Source of the DNA: ZLKRG08 sp964565165
GTDB lineage: Bacteria; Actinomycetota; Actinomycetes; Nanopelagicales; Nanopelagicaceae
DNA: 17,120 nt
Assembly (NCBI GenBank): GCA_964565165.1
Contig: CAZMDJ010000019.1
Span: 1 to 17,120 of the forward strand
Reading direction: 5' to 3'
The notes under the pieces were generated by a model, which saw only the letters and a program-made list of their open reading frames with translations, had not been told where the DNA came from and ran no database searches. This document shows, in pieces, positions 1 through 6,835 of the stretch (position 1 is the stretch's first letter; every line of letters begins with the position of its first letter). Position numbers and translations under genes: made by a program.

Positions 1-26
1 AGGTTCCGTGCCATAGCGGTTAAGAG

Positions 27-32
27 TAGGCT
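27..32 (+). promoter_or_regulatory. Possible -10 box for a leaderless kynureninase transcript
   Basis: TAGGCT fits the TANNNT pattern and ends 8 nt before the ATG at 41. No convincing Shine-Dalgarno sequence lies in the remaining leader. The geometry would place the transcript start at or next to the ATG. A -35 element is not convincing (TTCCGT at 4-9 is weak). The same geometry recurs before the genes at 4278, 6836 and 13501, which is the main support. Confidence 0.35.
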
Positions 33-40
33 CTCGCTCC

Positions 41-1315
41 ATGGAAGTCACAAACCGCGAATATGCGCTTGCCCTCGATGCAGCTGATCCACTTGCTAAA
101 TACCGTTCACAATTTGTCATTACCGATGAGAACACTTGCTACTTAGATGGCAACTCACTTGGTCGTCTGCCAAAGGCAACCATTCAGGCGGTTAATGATT
201 TTATGGTCAACGAATGGGGCCAAGAAGTTGTTGCTGGTTGGGCGCACTGGGTTGATGAGGCGCAGACTGTCGGCAATTTAGTTGGACGCGCCTCACTTGG
301 TGCAGCAGAAGGACAAGTTTTAGTCTGTGATACGACTTCAATTAATTTTTACCAATTAGCGCTAGCTGCAATTCAAGCTCGCCCTAATCGCAAGACCATC
401 ATTATTGACGCGGCTAACTTCCCAACTGATCGCTACATCTTGCAAGGTTTAGTCCGTCAATTCGGATTAAAGCTAATTACTATCGATAACGAACCTGGAG
501 ATGCGAAGCACGAACGTATTACTCCAGAAATTCTAGAGAAATATTTAAATGATGATGTTGCGCTAGTAACTCTTGAAGTAATTCAGTATCGCTCTGGTGC
601 GCGTTCACCAATTAAAGAGATTACTGATTTAGTGCGTAAGCATGGCGCATTTATGTTGTGGGATGCCAGCCACGCAGTCGGCGCAATTGAAATGGATTTC
701 GATAAGAATGGCGTTGATTTAGCGGTTGGCTGTACATATAAGTATGGAAACTCTGGCCCTGGTTCCCCCGCGTGGATGTATGTTTCAAAGCGCGTGCAGA
801 AAGAGCTACAAGTTCCGATTCAAGGTTGGTTTGCACAAGAAGATCAATTTGAAATGGGTCCAACTTTCGAACGCGAAATGGAAACCATGCGCGGTTATCA
901 AATTGCTAGCCCAGGCTTGATGGCGATTCGTTGCGTTAAAACTGCCTTTGAAATGATTGAAGAGGCGAGCATTAAAGCAATCAACGATAAGTGCGCAAAG
1001 GGCACTGAGATGATGATCGCTCTTTACGATGCATGGCTTGCACCGCTAGGTTTTGAATTAAATACCTCTCGCGATGCGACAGAACGCGGTGGACATATCT
1101 CTTTAATTCATCCAGATGCCAAAGAGATTGCAGCTGCGATGCGTAATGAAATCAATGTAATTCCTGATTACCGCGTACCTAATTCAATTCGTTTAGCAAT
1201 CAGCCCACTTCCGACTTCTTATGTAGAAGTTTGGGATGGTTTCCAACGACTACGTGATTTAGTTGCAAGCAAGAAGTACATCGGCGCTGGCAAGGGAGGC
1301 GGTCGAGTAACATGA
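41..1315 (+). CDS. kynU: Kynureninase (L-kynurenine hydrolase)
   Basis: A cytosolic PLP enzyme that cleaves L-kynurenine to anthranilate and alanine (or 3-hydroxykynurenine to 3-hydroxyanthranilate). The 424-residue length is normal for the family. Visible hallmarks are NFPTDRY (126-132), WDASHAVGA (207-215) with the PLP-contacting Asp208, and CTYKYGNSGPGSPAWMYV (231-248), where Lys234 is the Schiff-base lysine. Residue 236 is Gly where I recall a larger residue in typical family members, a minor variation. The start at 41 is fixed by an in-frame stop at 14-16 with no other start codon between. The next gene, tryptophan 2,3-dioxygenase, overlaps the end by 4 nt (ATGA), so the two are almost certainly co-transcribed. 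Together they supply two non-adjacent steps of the kynurenine pathway; the intervening formamidase is not in the window. Family assignment is secure; the choice between kynurenine and its 3-hydroxy form cannot be read from sequence. Confidence 0.95.
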   Translation: MEVTNREYALALDAADPLAKYRSQFVITDENTCYLDGNSLGRLPKATIQAVNDFMVNEWGQEVVAGWAHWVDEAQTVGNLVGRASLGAAEGQVLVCDTTSINFYQLALAAIQARPNRKTIIIDAANFPTDRYILQGLVRQFGLKLITIDNEPGDAKHERITPEILEKYLNDDVALVTLEVIQYRSGARSPIKEITDLVRKHGAFMLWDASHAVGAIEMDFDKNGVDLAVGCTYKYGNSGPGSPAWMYVSKRVQKELQVPIQGWFAQEDQFEMGPTFEREMETMRGYQIASPGLMAIRCVKTAFEMIEEASIKAINDKCAKGTEMMIALYDAWLAPLGFELNTSRDATERGGHISLIHPDAKEIAAAMRNEINVIPDYRVPNSIRLAISPLPTSYVEVWDGFQRLRDLVASKKYIGAGKGGGRVT

Positions 1316-2106
1316 GCGAAAATTATGATTCCGCACTTACTTACACCAGTTATTTAGCGGTTGATGATCTTCTCAAATTACAGAAACCGCTCTCAGAAGG
1401 ACCAGAGCATGATGAACTACTTTTTATCATCATTCACCAAACTTACGAACTCTGGTTTAAGCAATTAATCCATGAATTTGCTGAAGCACAACGCGCATTA
1501 GAGGCGAACGAAACACATAAAGCGCTTGGCGTTCTTGGCCGTATTCGCACCATCATGAAGACCTGTGTCTCTCAGGTAGATATTTTGGAAACAATGACAC
1601 CGCTGCAATTTCTATCTTTCCGGAATTACTTAGCGGCATCTAGCGGTTTTCAATCAGCACAATTTAGAAAAGTAGAAGCAATTCTTGGGCGTCGCGATGA
1701 AAAATTCGCCAGCCATTTATCACCTGATGCGCAAAAAGAGATTTTCGAAATGTTAGGTAAGCGCTCACTTTGGGATTCAGCTCTGTTCTATCTAGCAAAT
1801 CGCGGTGCCGCAATTCCAAATGAAGTTATAAATCGAAACTTACGCGATCACTATGTACCGAATGAAAAGGTGCAAGCAGCGTTAGTTAAAGTTCATCGAG
1901 AAGATTTAGAAGCTGCGATGATCTGTGAAAAATTAGTTGATATCGACGAAGGTCTTCAGGAGTGGCGCTACCGCCATGTGAAGATGGTCGAAAGAACTAT
2001 AGGAACCAAGAGCGGCACCGGTGGATCAAGCGGCGTTAAATACTTAGCAAGTACTTTATTTAATCCTGTGTTCCCAGATCTATGGGAGATTAGATCGAGC
2101 CTTTAA
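1312..2106 (+). CDS. kynA: Tryptophan 2,3-dioxygenase
   Basis: A heme enzyme that opens the indole ring of L-tryptophan with O2 to give N-formylkynurenine, the entry step of tryptophan catabolism. The 264-residue protein is normal length for the bacterial form. Seen directly: the distal catalytic histidine in IIHQTYELWFKQL (His42), the substrate-carboxylate arginine in SFRNYL (Arg104), the proximal heme ligand in WRYRHVKMVERTIG (His222), and the GTGGSSGVKYL loop (235-245) over the substrate. All key residues are present, so the enzyme should be active. The ATG overlaps the kynU stop by 4 nt; a GGGAGG at 1294-1299 lies 12 nt upstream, farther than usual, so translational coupling probably matters. 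The gene end overlaps the convergent nitroreductase gene by 17 bp, leaving no room for a terminator between them. Confidence 0.96.
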   Translation: MSENYDSALTYTSYLAVDDLLKLQKPLSEGPEHDELLFIIIHQTYELWFKQLIHEFAEAQRALEANETHKALGVLGRIRTIMKTCVSQVDILETMTPLQFLSFRNYLAASSGFQSAQFRKVEAILGRRDEKFASHLSPDAQKEIFEMLGKRSLWDSALFYLANRGAAIPNEVINRNLRDHYVPNEKVQAALVKVHREDLEAAMICEKLVDIDEGLQEWRYRHVKMVERTIGTKSGTGGSSGVKYLASTLFNPVFPDLWEIRSSL

Positions 2107-2671
2107 GAATTAGTTCGGACAGCTCTTTACGGGATGGCTGAGCTTTCTCTCGTTCTGCCATCTGTTCCGGAAGAATATCGGCGCTATCTTGCTTACCAAT
2201 TGCGACAACCACTACTGGTTCGAAAGTAGTTAAATCAAAAGTCTTGCACATGACATCGTGATTAAAACCGGTCATCTGATGAGTTACATATCCGCGGTGA
2301 TGCGCTTCGAATGTTCCTTGAGAAACAGATAAACCTAAATCGTATTGATAACTTGGGTGCGGATCACCGTTGCTACGCTGCTTAGTTCCGGCAACTAAAA
2401 GTAGCGCGCTGGAATTCTTTGCCCATTTCTGATTGAACTCGCCTAAGCCGTTAAGAATCTGATTGAAAGTTTCTTCTCCGCGTTTTCCGACAATAAAACG
2501 CCAAGGTTGTTCATTGAAAGCAGATGGCGCTAAACGCGCAGCTTCAAGAATTGCATGTAAGTCTTCACTTGAAATAACGTCATTAACATCAAGAGCGCGT
2601 GGACTCCAGCGATTTACTAATAATGGGTGTAAATCTAAATTTGTTGGAGCTTTTTTAACGACCTTTGACAT
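2090..2671 (-). CDS. Nitroreductase-family FMN flavoprotein
   Basis: A protein of 193 residues in the NAD(P)H-dependent, FMN-binding nitroreductase fold. The N-terminal NRWSPRAL (20-27) and LAPSAFNEQPWRFIVG (47-62) are the classical FMN-phosphate and isoalloxazine contact segments of this family. The physiological substrate cannot be told; members reduce nitroaromatics, quinones or enoyl groups. I chose the ATG at 2671 over a TTG nine codons upstream (2698) because GAAAGG sits 6 nt before this ATG, while the TTG start would place that ribosome-binding site inside the coding region. It is transcribed convergently with the tryptophan dioxygenase gene, overlapping by 17 bp, and divergently from the aminotransferase. 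A link to the neighbouring aromatic catabolism genes is possible but only positional. Confidence 0.88.
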   Translation of the reverse strand: MSKVVKKAPTNLDLHPLLVNRWSPRALDVNDVISSEDLHAILEAARLAPSAFNEQPWRFIVGKRGEETFNQILNGLGEFNQKWAKNSSALLLVAGTKQRSNGDPHPSYQYDLGLSVSQGTFEAHHRGYVTHQMTGFNHDVMCKTFDLTTFEPVVVVAIGKQDSADILPEQMAEREKAQPSRKELSELILKGSI

Positions 2672-2674
2672 TAA

Positions 2675-2703
2675 ATACCTTTCAATTGAATACCTCAATT
2701 AAA
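2675..2703. repeat. Imperfect tandem repeat over the nitroreductase ribosome-binding site
   Basis: ATACCTTTCAATTGA (2675-2689) is followed directly by ATACCTCAATTAA (2690-2702). Read on the minus strand, this duplicates an AATTGA-(A)AGG-TATT block, so two Shine-Dalgarno-like elements (GAGG and GAAAGG) precede the ATG; only the second is properly spaced. The first copy also contains the palindrome TTCAATTGAA (2681-2690). It may be a small slippage duplication or a regulator site. Confidence 0.4.
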
Positions 2704-2864
2704 CAACTATAAATCAGACATTATTCCCGCATAAATCGGCGCGGGGGTTGCCTTTAAATTTTAAACTGATAACCTCGCCTTTAGAACGAGAACTCAGGAA
2801 AAGGAGAGTACAACTCAATCTCTGGTCGAAATCGATCTTGACAATTGTATGTACTGATTAACAA
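2703..2864. promoter_or_regulatory. Divergent intergenic region between nitroreductase and aminotransferase
   Basis: This is the longest non-coding stretch in the window. It contains a 5-bp stem CCCGC/GCGGG (2726-2730 with 2741-2745, 10-nt loop); a candidate + strand promoter TTGCCT (2748-2753), 16-nt spacer, TAACCT (2770-2775); a strong Shine-Dalgarno-like AAGGAG at 2801-2806 with no ATG, GTG or TTG at a usable distance; a perfect TTGACA (2838-2843) overlapping the palindrome ACAATTGT (2841-2848); and a three-codon ORF ATG TAC TGA at 2849-2857. The aminotransferase ATG at 2865 follows an in-frame stop at 2859-2861 and has no nearby ribosome-binding site. If transcription starts after TAACCT, the leader is about 85 nt and could carry regulatory structure. 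No known riboswitch consensus was matched. Confidence 0.5.
2706..2711 (-). promoter_or_regulatory. Possible -10 box for the nitroreductase gene
   Basis: On the minus strand this reads TATAGT, a good match to the TATAAT consensus, and it gives a leader of roughly 30 nt that includes the GAAAGG ribosome-binding site. The hexamer 17 nt further upstream (TTATGC) is a weak -35. Call rests on sequence match and position only. Confidence 0.35.
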
Positions 2865-4259
2865 ATGCAAACCCGCGCTAACCACGCACAAACATTTAGA
2901 CACACCCCAACATCTGTAAAACCACTAAACGAAGCGAAAATTGCTGCCCTGCTAGATCAAGAATGGGCGCGATATAAAGAAACTACTGTTAAGTCTGGCA
3001 TCGAAAATGATGCTGCTAAAAAGGTTCTGCCTTTAGGCGCAACAAGTTCATTCCAGTACTGGGATCCATATCCACTATCAATTGTCTCTGCGCAAGGCGC
3101 ATGGATGACAGATGTAGATGGACGGCAATTACTAGATCTCTCGATGGGTTTTGGTGCGATGCTTGCAGGACATTTAAATCCTGATGTTATTCGTGAACTC
3201 AAAACAGCAATGGATATCGGCACTCTATTCGTTACTCCATCACCAATTTCAACTGATGCTGCAGAACGTATTTGCAAGCGTTTTAGCTTAGATCTTGTCC
3301 GCTTCACCAACTCTGGCACCGAAGCAACCATGTATGCAGTGCGCACCGCGCGTGCATATACCGGTCGCAATGGCGTCATGAAGATTGAAGGCGGATATCA
3401 CGGTAGTTATGACCCGCTAATGGTCTCTTCAAAACCATCTCTTGCTGATGCTGGCGATGAGCATTTACCTAATGCAGTTGTTCCTTACGGAGCAGTTGCT
3501 GGTGATGTTTGGGTTGTTCCTTACAACGATGCCGAAGCTGTTGAAGAAATTTTCAAGAAGCATGCAAGTGAAATCGCATGTTTAATCATGGAACCAGTTC
3601 TAGAAAATATCGGCATTGTTCTTCCAGATGCTGGTTACTTAGAACGAATCCGTGAACTCTGCACGCAATACGATGTAGTTTTAATTTTCGACGAAGTTAA
3701 AACAGGTTTAACTGCTGGACCACAAGGCGCATCAGAGCGTCTCGGTGTAAATCCAGATTTAATCTGTTTAGCTAAATCAATCGGTGGTGGTATTCCATTA
3801 GCTGCTTTTGGTGGAGATTTACGCTTTATGCAGACTGTTGTTGATGGTCGTATGGCGCACTTCGGTACCTTTAACGGTAATCCTCTTGCAATGGCTGGCG
3901 TTCGTGCAATCGACAAGATTTGTACACCTGCAGCACTTGCACGTGCAGAGAACTGGAACGATCAAGCACTGCTACGAATTACAGATGTAATCAATGAATT
4001 CGAATTACCAGCACACACAGTTGGTTTCGGTGTTAAAGGTTGCATTACTTGGTCTGAAAACCCAGTACGTAATTATCGCGATTACAAAGCAACAAACTTT
4101 AAGATCGCAGAGTTGTCTTGGCTCTGGTCAATTAACCGCGGCATCATTACTCCTCCGGGACTTGATGAACAATGGTTAATTTCATTGGCACATGGTCAAC
4201 GTGAAATCGATATCTTGGTTGAAGATTTCACAGACTTGGCAAAGACACTTCGCGCTTAA
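2865..4259 (+). CDS. Class III aminotransferase, glutamate-1-semialdehyde aminomutase-like
   Basis: A PLP-dependent fold-type I enzyme of 464 residues. The phosphate-binding FTNSGTEATMYAVRTARAYTGR (147-168), the GGYHGSYDP turn (176-184), the cofactor aspartate in IFDEVKTG (Asp276) and the Schiff-base lysine in CLAKSIGGGIPLAAFGG (Lys304) are all present. Spacing and motifs are closest to the HemL-like branch of class III, but the N-terminal half has LPLGATSSFQYW where true glutamate-1-semialdehyde aminomutases carry a conserved SPVR segment, and there is a roughly 50-residue N-terminal lead-in. I therefore do not assign heme synthesis; an amino-acid or omega-amino-acid transaminase or an aminomutase with another substrate is equally possible. 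The ATG at 2865 follows an in-frame stop at 2859-2861, which caps the start. It stands alone, 18 bp before an exporter operon that appears to have its own promoter. Confidence 0.85.
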   Translation: MQTRANHAQTFRHTPTSVKPLNEAKIAALLDQEWARYKETTVKSGIENDAAKKVLPLGATSSFQYWDPYPLSIVSAQGAWMTDVDGRQLLDLSMGFGAMLAGHLNPDVIRELKTAMDIGTLFVTPSPISTDAAERICKRFSLDLVRFTNSGTEATMYAVRTARAYTGRNGVMKIEGGYHGSYDPLMVSSKPSLADAGDEHLPNAVVPYGAVAGDVWVVPYNDAEAVEEIFKKHASEIACLIMEPVLENIGIVLPDAGYLERIRELCTQYDVVLIFDEVKTGLTAGPQGASERLGVNPDLICLAKSIGGGIPLAAFGGDLRFMQTVVDGRMAHFGTFNGNPLAMAGVRAIDKICTPAALARAENWNDQALLRITDVINEFELPAHTVGFGVKGCITWSENPVRNYRDYKATNFKIAELSWLWSINRGIITPPGLDEQWLISLAHGQREIDILVEDFTDLAKTLRA

Positions 4260-4270
4260 AGTCATACAAT
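4242..4270 (+). promoter_or_regulatory. Candidate promoter for the NodI-like exporter operon, leaderless geometry
   Basis: AAGACA (4242-4247, four of six matches to TTGACA) is followed by a 17-nt spacer and TACAAT (4265-4270, five of six matches to TATAAT). The -10 box ends 7 nt before the ATG at 4278, so the transcript would start at or within a base or two of the start codon. No Shine-Dalgarno sequence is present in the gap. The promoter overlaps the 3' end of the aminotransferase gene. Confidence 0.5.
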
Positions 4271-4277
4271 TCTCTTT

Positions 4278-5204
4278 ATGTCTGAAGAGTTAATTGTTGC
4301 TCGCGGCTTAACCAAAAAGTTCGGTGACTTCACTGCGGTGGACGGGATTGATTTCTCTGTTTATCGCGGTGAATCATTTGGTCTTCTTGGTCCTAATGGC
4401 GCCGGTAAATCAACCACAATGCGCATTATTGGCGCGACGTCGCAACGCACCAGTGGCGACCTAACAATTCTCGATAAAGATCCAGAGAAGTTCGGTCCGC
4501 AGATTCGTGCCCATCTTGGCGTTATTCCGCAGAAAGATAATCTGGACGAACAGCTAACTGTTACGGAGAATCTTTATATCTACGGTCGCTACTTTGGACT
4601 TTCAAATAAGTTCATCAAAGGCAAAATCGAAGAGTTACTTGAATTCGCACAACTTGAAGAGAAGCGCGATGCAAAAGTTGAATCACTATCTGGCGGTATG
4701 AAGCGCCGTTTAACTATTGCTCGTGCACTCGTCTCAGAACCAGAAATTTTGATGCTTGATGAACCAACAACTGGTTTAGATCCACAAGCGCGCCATATTC
4801 TCTGGGATCGCTTATTCCGCTTAAAAGAGAAGGGTGTAACGCTAGTTATTACCACTCACTTCATGGATGAAGCCGAACAACTCTGCGAACGTTTAATTGT
4901 TATCGACCGCGGCAAAATCATGGCGGAAGGTTCTCCTGCAGATTTAATTAAGCGCTACTCGTCAAAGGAAGTTCTGGAAGTTCGCTTCGGTTCTGAAAAT
5001 AATGAAGTAGTCGCAGATAAGTTACGCGATAAATGCGAACGCCTTGAAGTTCTGCCTGACCGCATTCTTATGTACTCTGAAAATGCAGAGCATGTACTTG
5101 AAGAGATTATGCGCGCGGATATGCACCCAAAGACTTCACTGGTTCGCCGTTCATCTCTTGAAGATGTTTTCTTGCGCTTAACCGGAAGAACTTTGATCGA
5201 ATAA
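4278..5204 (+). CDS. ABC exporter ATPase, NodI/DrrA-like
   Basis: The cytoplasmic ATPase subunit of an ABC-2 type exporter, 308 residues. Seen in order: Walker A GPNGAGKST (38-46), Q-loop in VIPQKDNLD (Gln85), signature LSGGMKRR (137-144), Walker B and D-loop LMLDEPTTGLD (158-168), and switch His194 in TTHFMDEAE. LSGGMKRR and the C-terminal region of about 90 residues ending in SLEDVFLRLTGR are typical of the NodI/DrrA (drug or lipo-oligosaccharide exporter) branch. The two following genes encode matching permeases, overlapping head to tail, so this is the first gene of a three-gene exporter operon. Substrate is unknown; NodI moves lipochitooligosaccharides and DrrA moves anthracyclines, but sequence alone does not choose. 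A -10 box 7 nt before the ATG suggests a leaderless transcript. Confidence 0.93.
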   Translation: MSEELIVARGLTKKFGDFTAVDGIDFSVYRGESFGLLGPNGAGKSTTMRIIGATSQRTSGDLTILDKDPEKFGPQIRAHLGVIPQKDNLDEQLTVTENLYIYGRYFGLSNKFIKGKIEELLEFAQLEEKRDAKVESLSGGMKRRLTIARALVSEPEILMLDEPTTGLDPQARHILWDRLFRLKEKGVTLVITTHFMDEAEQLCERLIVIDRGKIMAEGSPADLIKRYSSKEVLEVRFGSENNEVVADKLRDKCERLEVLPDRILMYSENAEHVLEEIMRADMHPKTSLVRRSSLEDVFLRLTGRTLIE

Positions 5205-5992
5205 TGCGCAAAGTTGCTACTGGCGGTTCGCGCTTTGTTTTAGAAGCGCGATTAGTGAACATGAAGAAGTTCGCGATGATCATCTTAATGTACTCAGTTG
5301 CCAATCCACTTCTTTACTTATTAGCAATTGGTGCTGGTGTCGGCACGCTTATTAATCGCAACTCCGGCGGTATCGATGGCGTTCCATATTTAGTATTTCT
5401 AGCTCCTGCACTATTAGCTAACGCCGCCATTCAAGGATCAATGGATGAAACAATCTTCCCTACGCTAAGTGGATTTCTCTGGAATAAAACTTTCTTCGGC
5501 ATGAATGCAACGCCACTTGGTGGCCGCGAAATCGCGCTCGGTGTTTATTGGGCTGCAATGGTTCGCAATATTTTTACTGTGGTCTGTTACTACATTGTGA
5601 TGGCGCTATTTGGAGTATTAAAAGCTCCCCATGCATGGCTCGCGCTTCCCGCCGGCATTCTGGCTGGAGCTGCATTTGGCGCAGTTATGTTGGCATTTGC
5701 TGGAAATGTTAAGAATGAAGATCACTTCTTTACCTTCGTTGGTCGCTTTGTAATTCAACCAATGTTCTTCTTAAGCGGAACTTTCTTCCCGCTTGATTCA
5801 ATTCCTATTTATCTGCGCTGGATTGGTTGGATTTCTCCGCTCTGGCATGCCACTGATTTAGGTCGATTCTTAACTTATGGCCACGATATTCCACTCTGGT
5901 TGGTTTGGACTCACGTTGCATTTCTAGTAACCATGATTGTTGTCGGTTTAACCCTCGCTTTCCGCGCATTTGAAAAGAGGCTCGCAAAATGA
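5204..5992 (+). CDS. ABC-2 type permease, NodJ-like (first of a pair)
   Basis: An integral membrane subunit of 262 residues with about six hydrophobic segments (roughly 23-45, 60-78, 110-137, 143-167, 173-192 and 229-252). The segment LSGTFFPLDSIPIYLRW (190-206) followed by SPLWHATDLGR (211-221) is the characteristic NodJ/DrrB-type motif before the last membrane span. The ATG shares one base with the stop of the ATPase gene (TAATG), and the gene ends with a 4-nt overlap into the second permease. The short basic N-terminus leads straight into the first span without a cleavable signal. It most likely pairs with the next permease as a heterodimer served by the NodI-like ATPase. Confidence 0.9.
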   Translation: MRKVATGGSRFVLEARLVNMKKFAMIILMYSVANPLLYLLAIGAGVGTLINRNSGGIDGVPYLVFLAPALLANAAIQGSMDETIFPTLSGFLWNKTFFGMNATPLGGREIALGVYWAAMVRNIFTVVCYYIVMALFGVLKAPHAWLALPAGILAGAAFGAVMLAFAGNVKNEDHFFTFVGRFVIQPMFFLSGTFFPLDSIPIYLRWIGWISPLWHATDLGRFLTYGHDIPLWLVWTHVAFLVTMIVVGLTLAFRAFEKRLAK

Positions 5993-6819
5993 GTTTCTTA
6001 TCTGCAATTGCAATCGCTGAAAAGCGCCGCGGTAAACCAGGTGAAGGTGTTTACTCTGGCCGCGCACGCGTTGTTCTAGAACGTAGTTGGATTCAATTTA
6101 AATCATCTGCATGGATGGTGGTGCTCTCTGGATTTATTGAGCCGCTTCTTAACTTAGTTGTATTTGGTTATGGAGTTGGAAATTTCATCGGCAATATCGA
6201 ATTAGATAATGGCCAAACAGTTTCATATGCATCATTCGTGGTTCCAGGGCTTTTAGCTTCTGCTGCAATGATGGGTGCAATCATGGATGCAACATGGAAT
6301 GTATTCTTTAAAATTCACGAATCACGCCTCTATCACGCGATGCTTGCGACCTCACTTGGACCAATGGATGTTGCGCTTGGCGAAATTGCTTGGGCACTTC
6401 TTCGAGGCGCGCTTTATTCAACTGCATTTATGGTTGTTGTAACTCCACTTGGATTAATTGAATCTTGGTGGGCGTTATTAGCAGTTCCTGCTGGAGCGTT
6501 AATTGGTTTCGGATTCGCTGCAATTGGAATGGCATGCACTAGTTATATGACTAGTTTCCAACACATGGGAATGATCAACATTGCAATCTTGCCGCTGACT
6601 CTATTTAGTGGATCATTTTTCCCACTATCGATTCTTCCTAATTGGCTTGCAAATATCGTTTACTGGACGCCGCTTACTCAAGGCATTGATTTGATGCGCA
6701 TGCTGACTCTAGGCACAGTGGATTCATCAATATTTATTCATTTAGCCTATTTCTCGGTATTTATTGCTGCGGGTCTCTACTTCACCACCCGCCGTCTCAA
6801 CGCGTTATTTATGAAATAA
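5989..6819 (+). CDS. ABC-2 type permease, NodJ-like (second of a pair)
   Basis: A membrane protein of 276 residues with six predicted spans (roughly 40-65, 79-98, 128-153, 158-185, 191-212, 248-266). It repeats the family motif as LFSGSFFPLSILPNWL (205-220) and TPLTQGIDLMR (227-237), so it is homologous to, but clearly diverged from, the preceding permease. A longer N-terminal region of about 38 residues, rich in basic residues, precedes the first span and probably lies in the cytoplasm. Start at 5989 overlaps the previous stop by 4 nt (ATGA), and AGAGG sits 8 nt upstream. Two non-identical permeases with one ATPase gene suggest an ATPase homodimer under a permease heterodimer. Confidence 0.9.
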   Translation: MSFLSAIAIAEKRRGKPGEGVYSGRARVVLERSWIQFKSSAWMVVLSGFIEPLLNLVVFGYGVGNFIGNIELDNGQTVSYASFVVPGLLASAAMMGAIMDATWNVFFKIHESRLYHAMLATSLGPMDVALGEIAWALLRGALYSTAFMVVVTPLGLIESWWALLAVPAGALIGFGFAAIGMACTSYMTSFQHMGMINIAILPLTLFSGSFFPLSILPNWLANIVYWTPLTQGIDLMRMLTLGTVDSSIFIHLAYFSVFIAAGLYFTTRRLNALFMK

Positions 6820-6823
6820 CCTT

Positions 6824-6829
6824 TAGAAT
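6824..6829 (+). promoter_or_regulatory. Possible -10 box for a leaderless Wzm/Wzt transcript
   Basis: TAGAAT (five of six matches to TATAAT) lies in the 16-bp gap between the two exporter operons and ends 6 nt before the ATG at 6836. There is no Shine-Dalgarno sequence in between and no recognisable -35 hexamer at 16-18 nt spacing. Position and match suggest an independent start for the second exporter. Confidence 0.42.
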
Positions 6830-6835
6830 TCACCA

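Noticed and set aside
2726..2745. CCCGC/GCGGG stem as a transcription terminator.
   Set aside because: The stem has only 5 bp with a 10-nt loop, no T run follows on either strand, and no transcript needs to end here, because both flanking genes are read away from it.
2783..2830. A stretch around AACTCAGGAAAAGGAGAG recalls the core of a glycine riboswitch (CTCAGGcAAAAGGAC).
   Set aside because: The other conserved half (GCCGAAGGAGCAA-like) is absent, the GGAC is not matched, and the expected P1 and P3 pairings do not form by eye. Chance similarity is more likely; a covariance-model search would settle it.
2838..2864. Perfect TTGACA at 2838-2843 as the -35 of the aminotransferase promoter.
   Set aside because: At 16-18 nt spacing the -10 would fall on the start codon itself, with no start codon shortly downstream in frame. 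The element is more plausibly part of an operator-like palindrome or coincidence.
2957..3379. Long antisense open frames such as this one, and similar frames opposite the ABC ATPase, CysD and CysNC genes.
   Set aside because: They lie wholly within well-supported genes on the other strand, show no family motifs and have low-complexity compositions expected of shadow frames.
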